DNA of 7,162 nucleotides from Acholeplasmataceae bacterium (lineage in GTDB: Bacteria; Bacillota_I; Bacilli_A; Acholeplasmatales; Acholeplasmataceae), in NCBI GenBank assembly GCA_030656435.1, contig JAUSOA010000284.1, positions 1 to 7,162 of the forward strand, given 5' to 3'. This document shows positions 7,160-7,162 of the stretch, in pieces (position 1 is the first letter of the stretch; the number at the start of each line of letters is the position of its first letter). The translations under genes were made by a program, and so were the position numbers. Under the pieces are notes generated by a model that saw only the letters and a list, made by a program, of their open reading frames with translations, did not search any database and was not told the DNA's origin.

Positions 7160-7162
7160 TTC

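Overview
The window is about two-thirds A+T and uses the standard bacterial stop codons. TGA ends the HAD gene, tryptophan is always TGG and no reading frame contains an internal TGA. Together with strong AGGAGG-type ribosome binding sites, extended -10 promoters and a Firmicute-like tmRNA, this suggests a low-GC Gram-positive or wall-less relative that keeps code 11, such as an Acholeplasma-like mollicute or an erysipelotrich-type lineage. This placement is inference; no search could be run.

Layout. Bases 1-180 hold no convincing gene, only a terminator hairpin (80-115) that probably closes a transcription unit lying before the window. Bases 225-564, minus strand, are a complete tmRNA (ssrA) with its own promoter (574-602) and a palindromic terminator (188-211). 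A 100-bp divergent spacer (565-664) separates ssrA from the plus-strand genes and carries a perfect 14-bp palindrome. All proteins are on the plus strand: a Gfo/Idh/MocA oxidoreductase (665-1702), a HAD-family phosphatase (1772-2431), and two large proteins each fusing an ABC ATPase to a four-helix FtsX/MacB-type permease (2428-4698 and 4701-7109). A rho-independent terminator follows at 7115-7137, and a 12-bp direct repeat lies at the window edge.

How the genes work together. The oxidoreductase and the HAD gene each have a similar extended -10 promoter with the core AGTGSTATAATAA. The HAD gene overlaps the first transporter gene by 4 bp, and the second transporter gene starts 2 bp after the first ends. 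HAD, ABC-1 and ABC-2 therefore look like one operon ending at 7115-7137. The two transporter proteins have ATPase motifs at matching residue positions and adjacent, equally intact ATP sites. They most likely form a heterodimer of the MacB mechanotransmission type, exporting or extracting a substrate at the outer face of the single membrane. The substrate is unknown. ABC-2 has an extra cytosolic segment of about 115 residues that ABC-1 lacks. The oxidoreductase and HAD enzymes look like housekeeping carbohydrate and phosphoester metabolism; a functional link with the transporter is not shown beyond the HAD overlap.

No mobile element, CRISPR array or clearly new system was found. The points most worth a second look are the asymmetric fused transporter pair, the short atypical tmRNA tag and the palindrome in the divergent promoter region.
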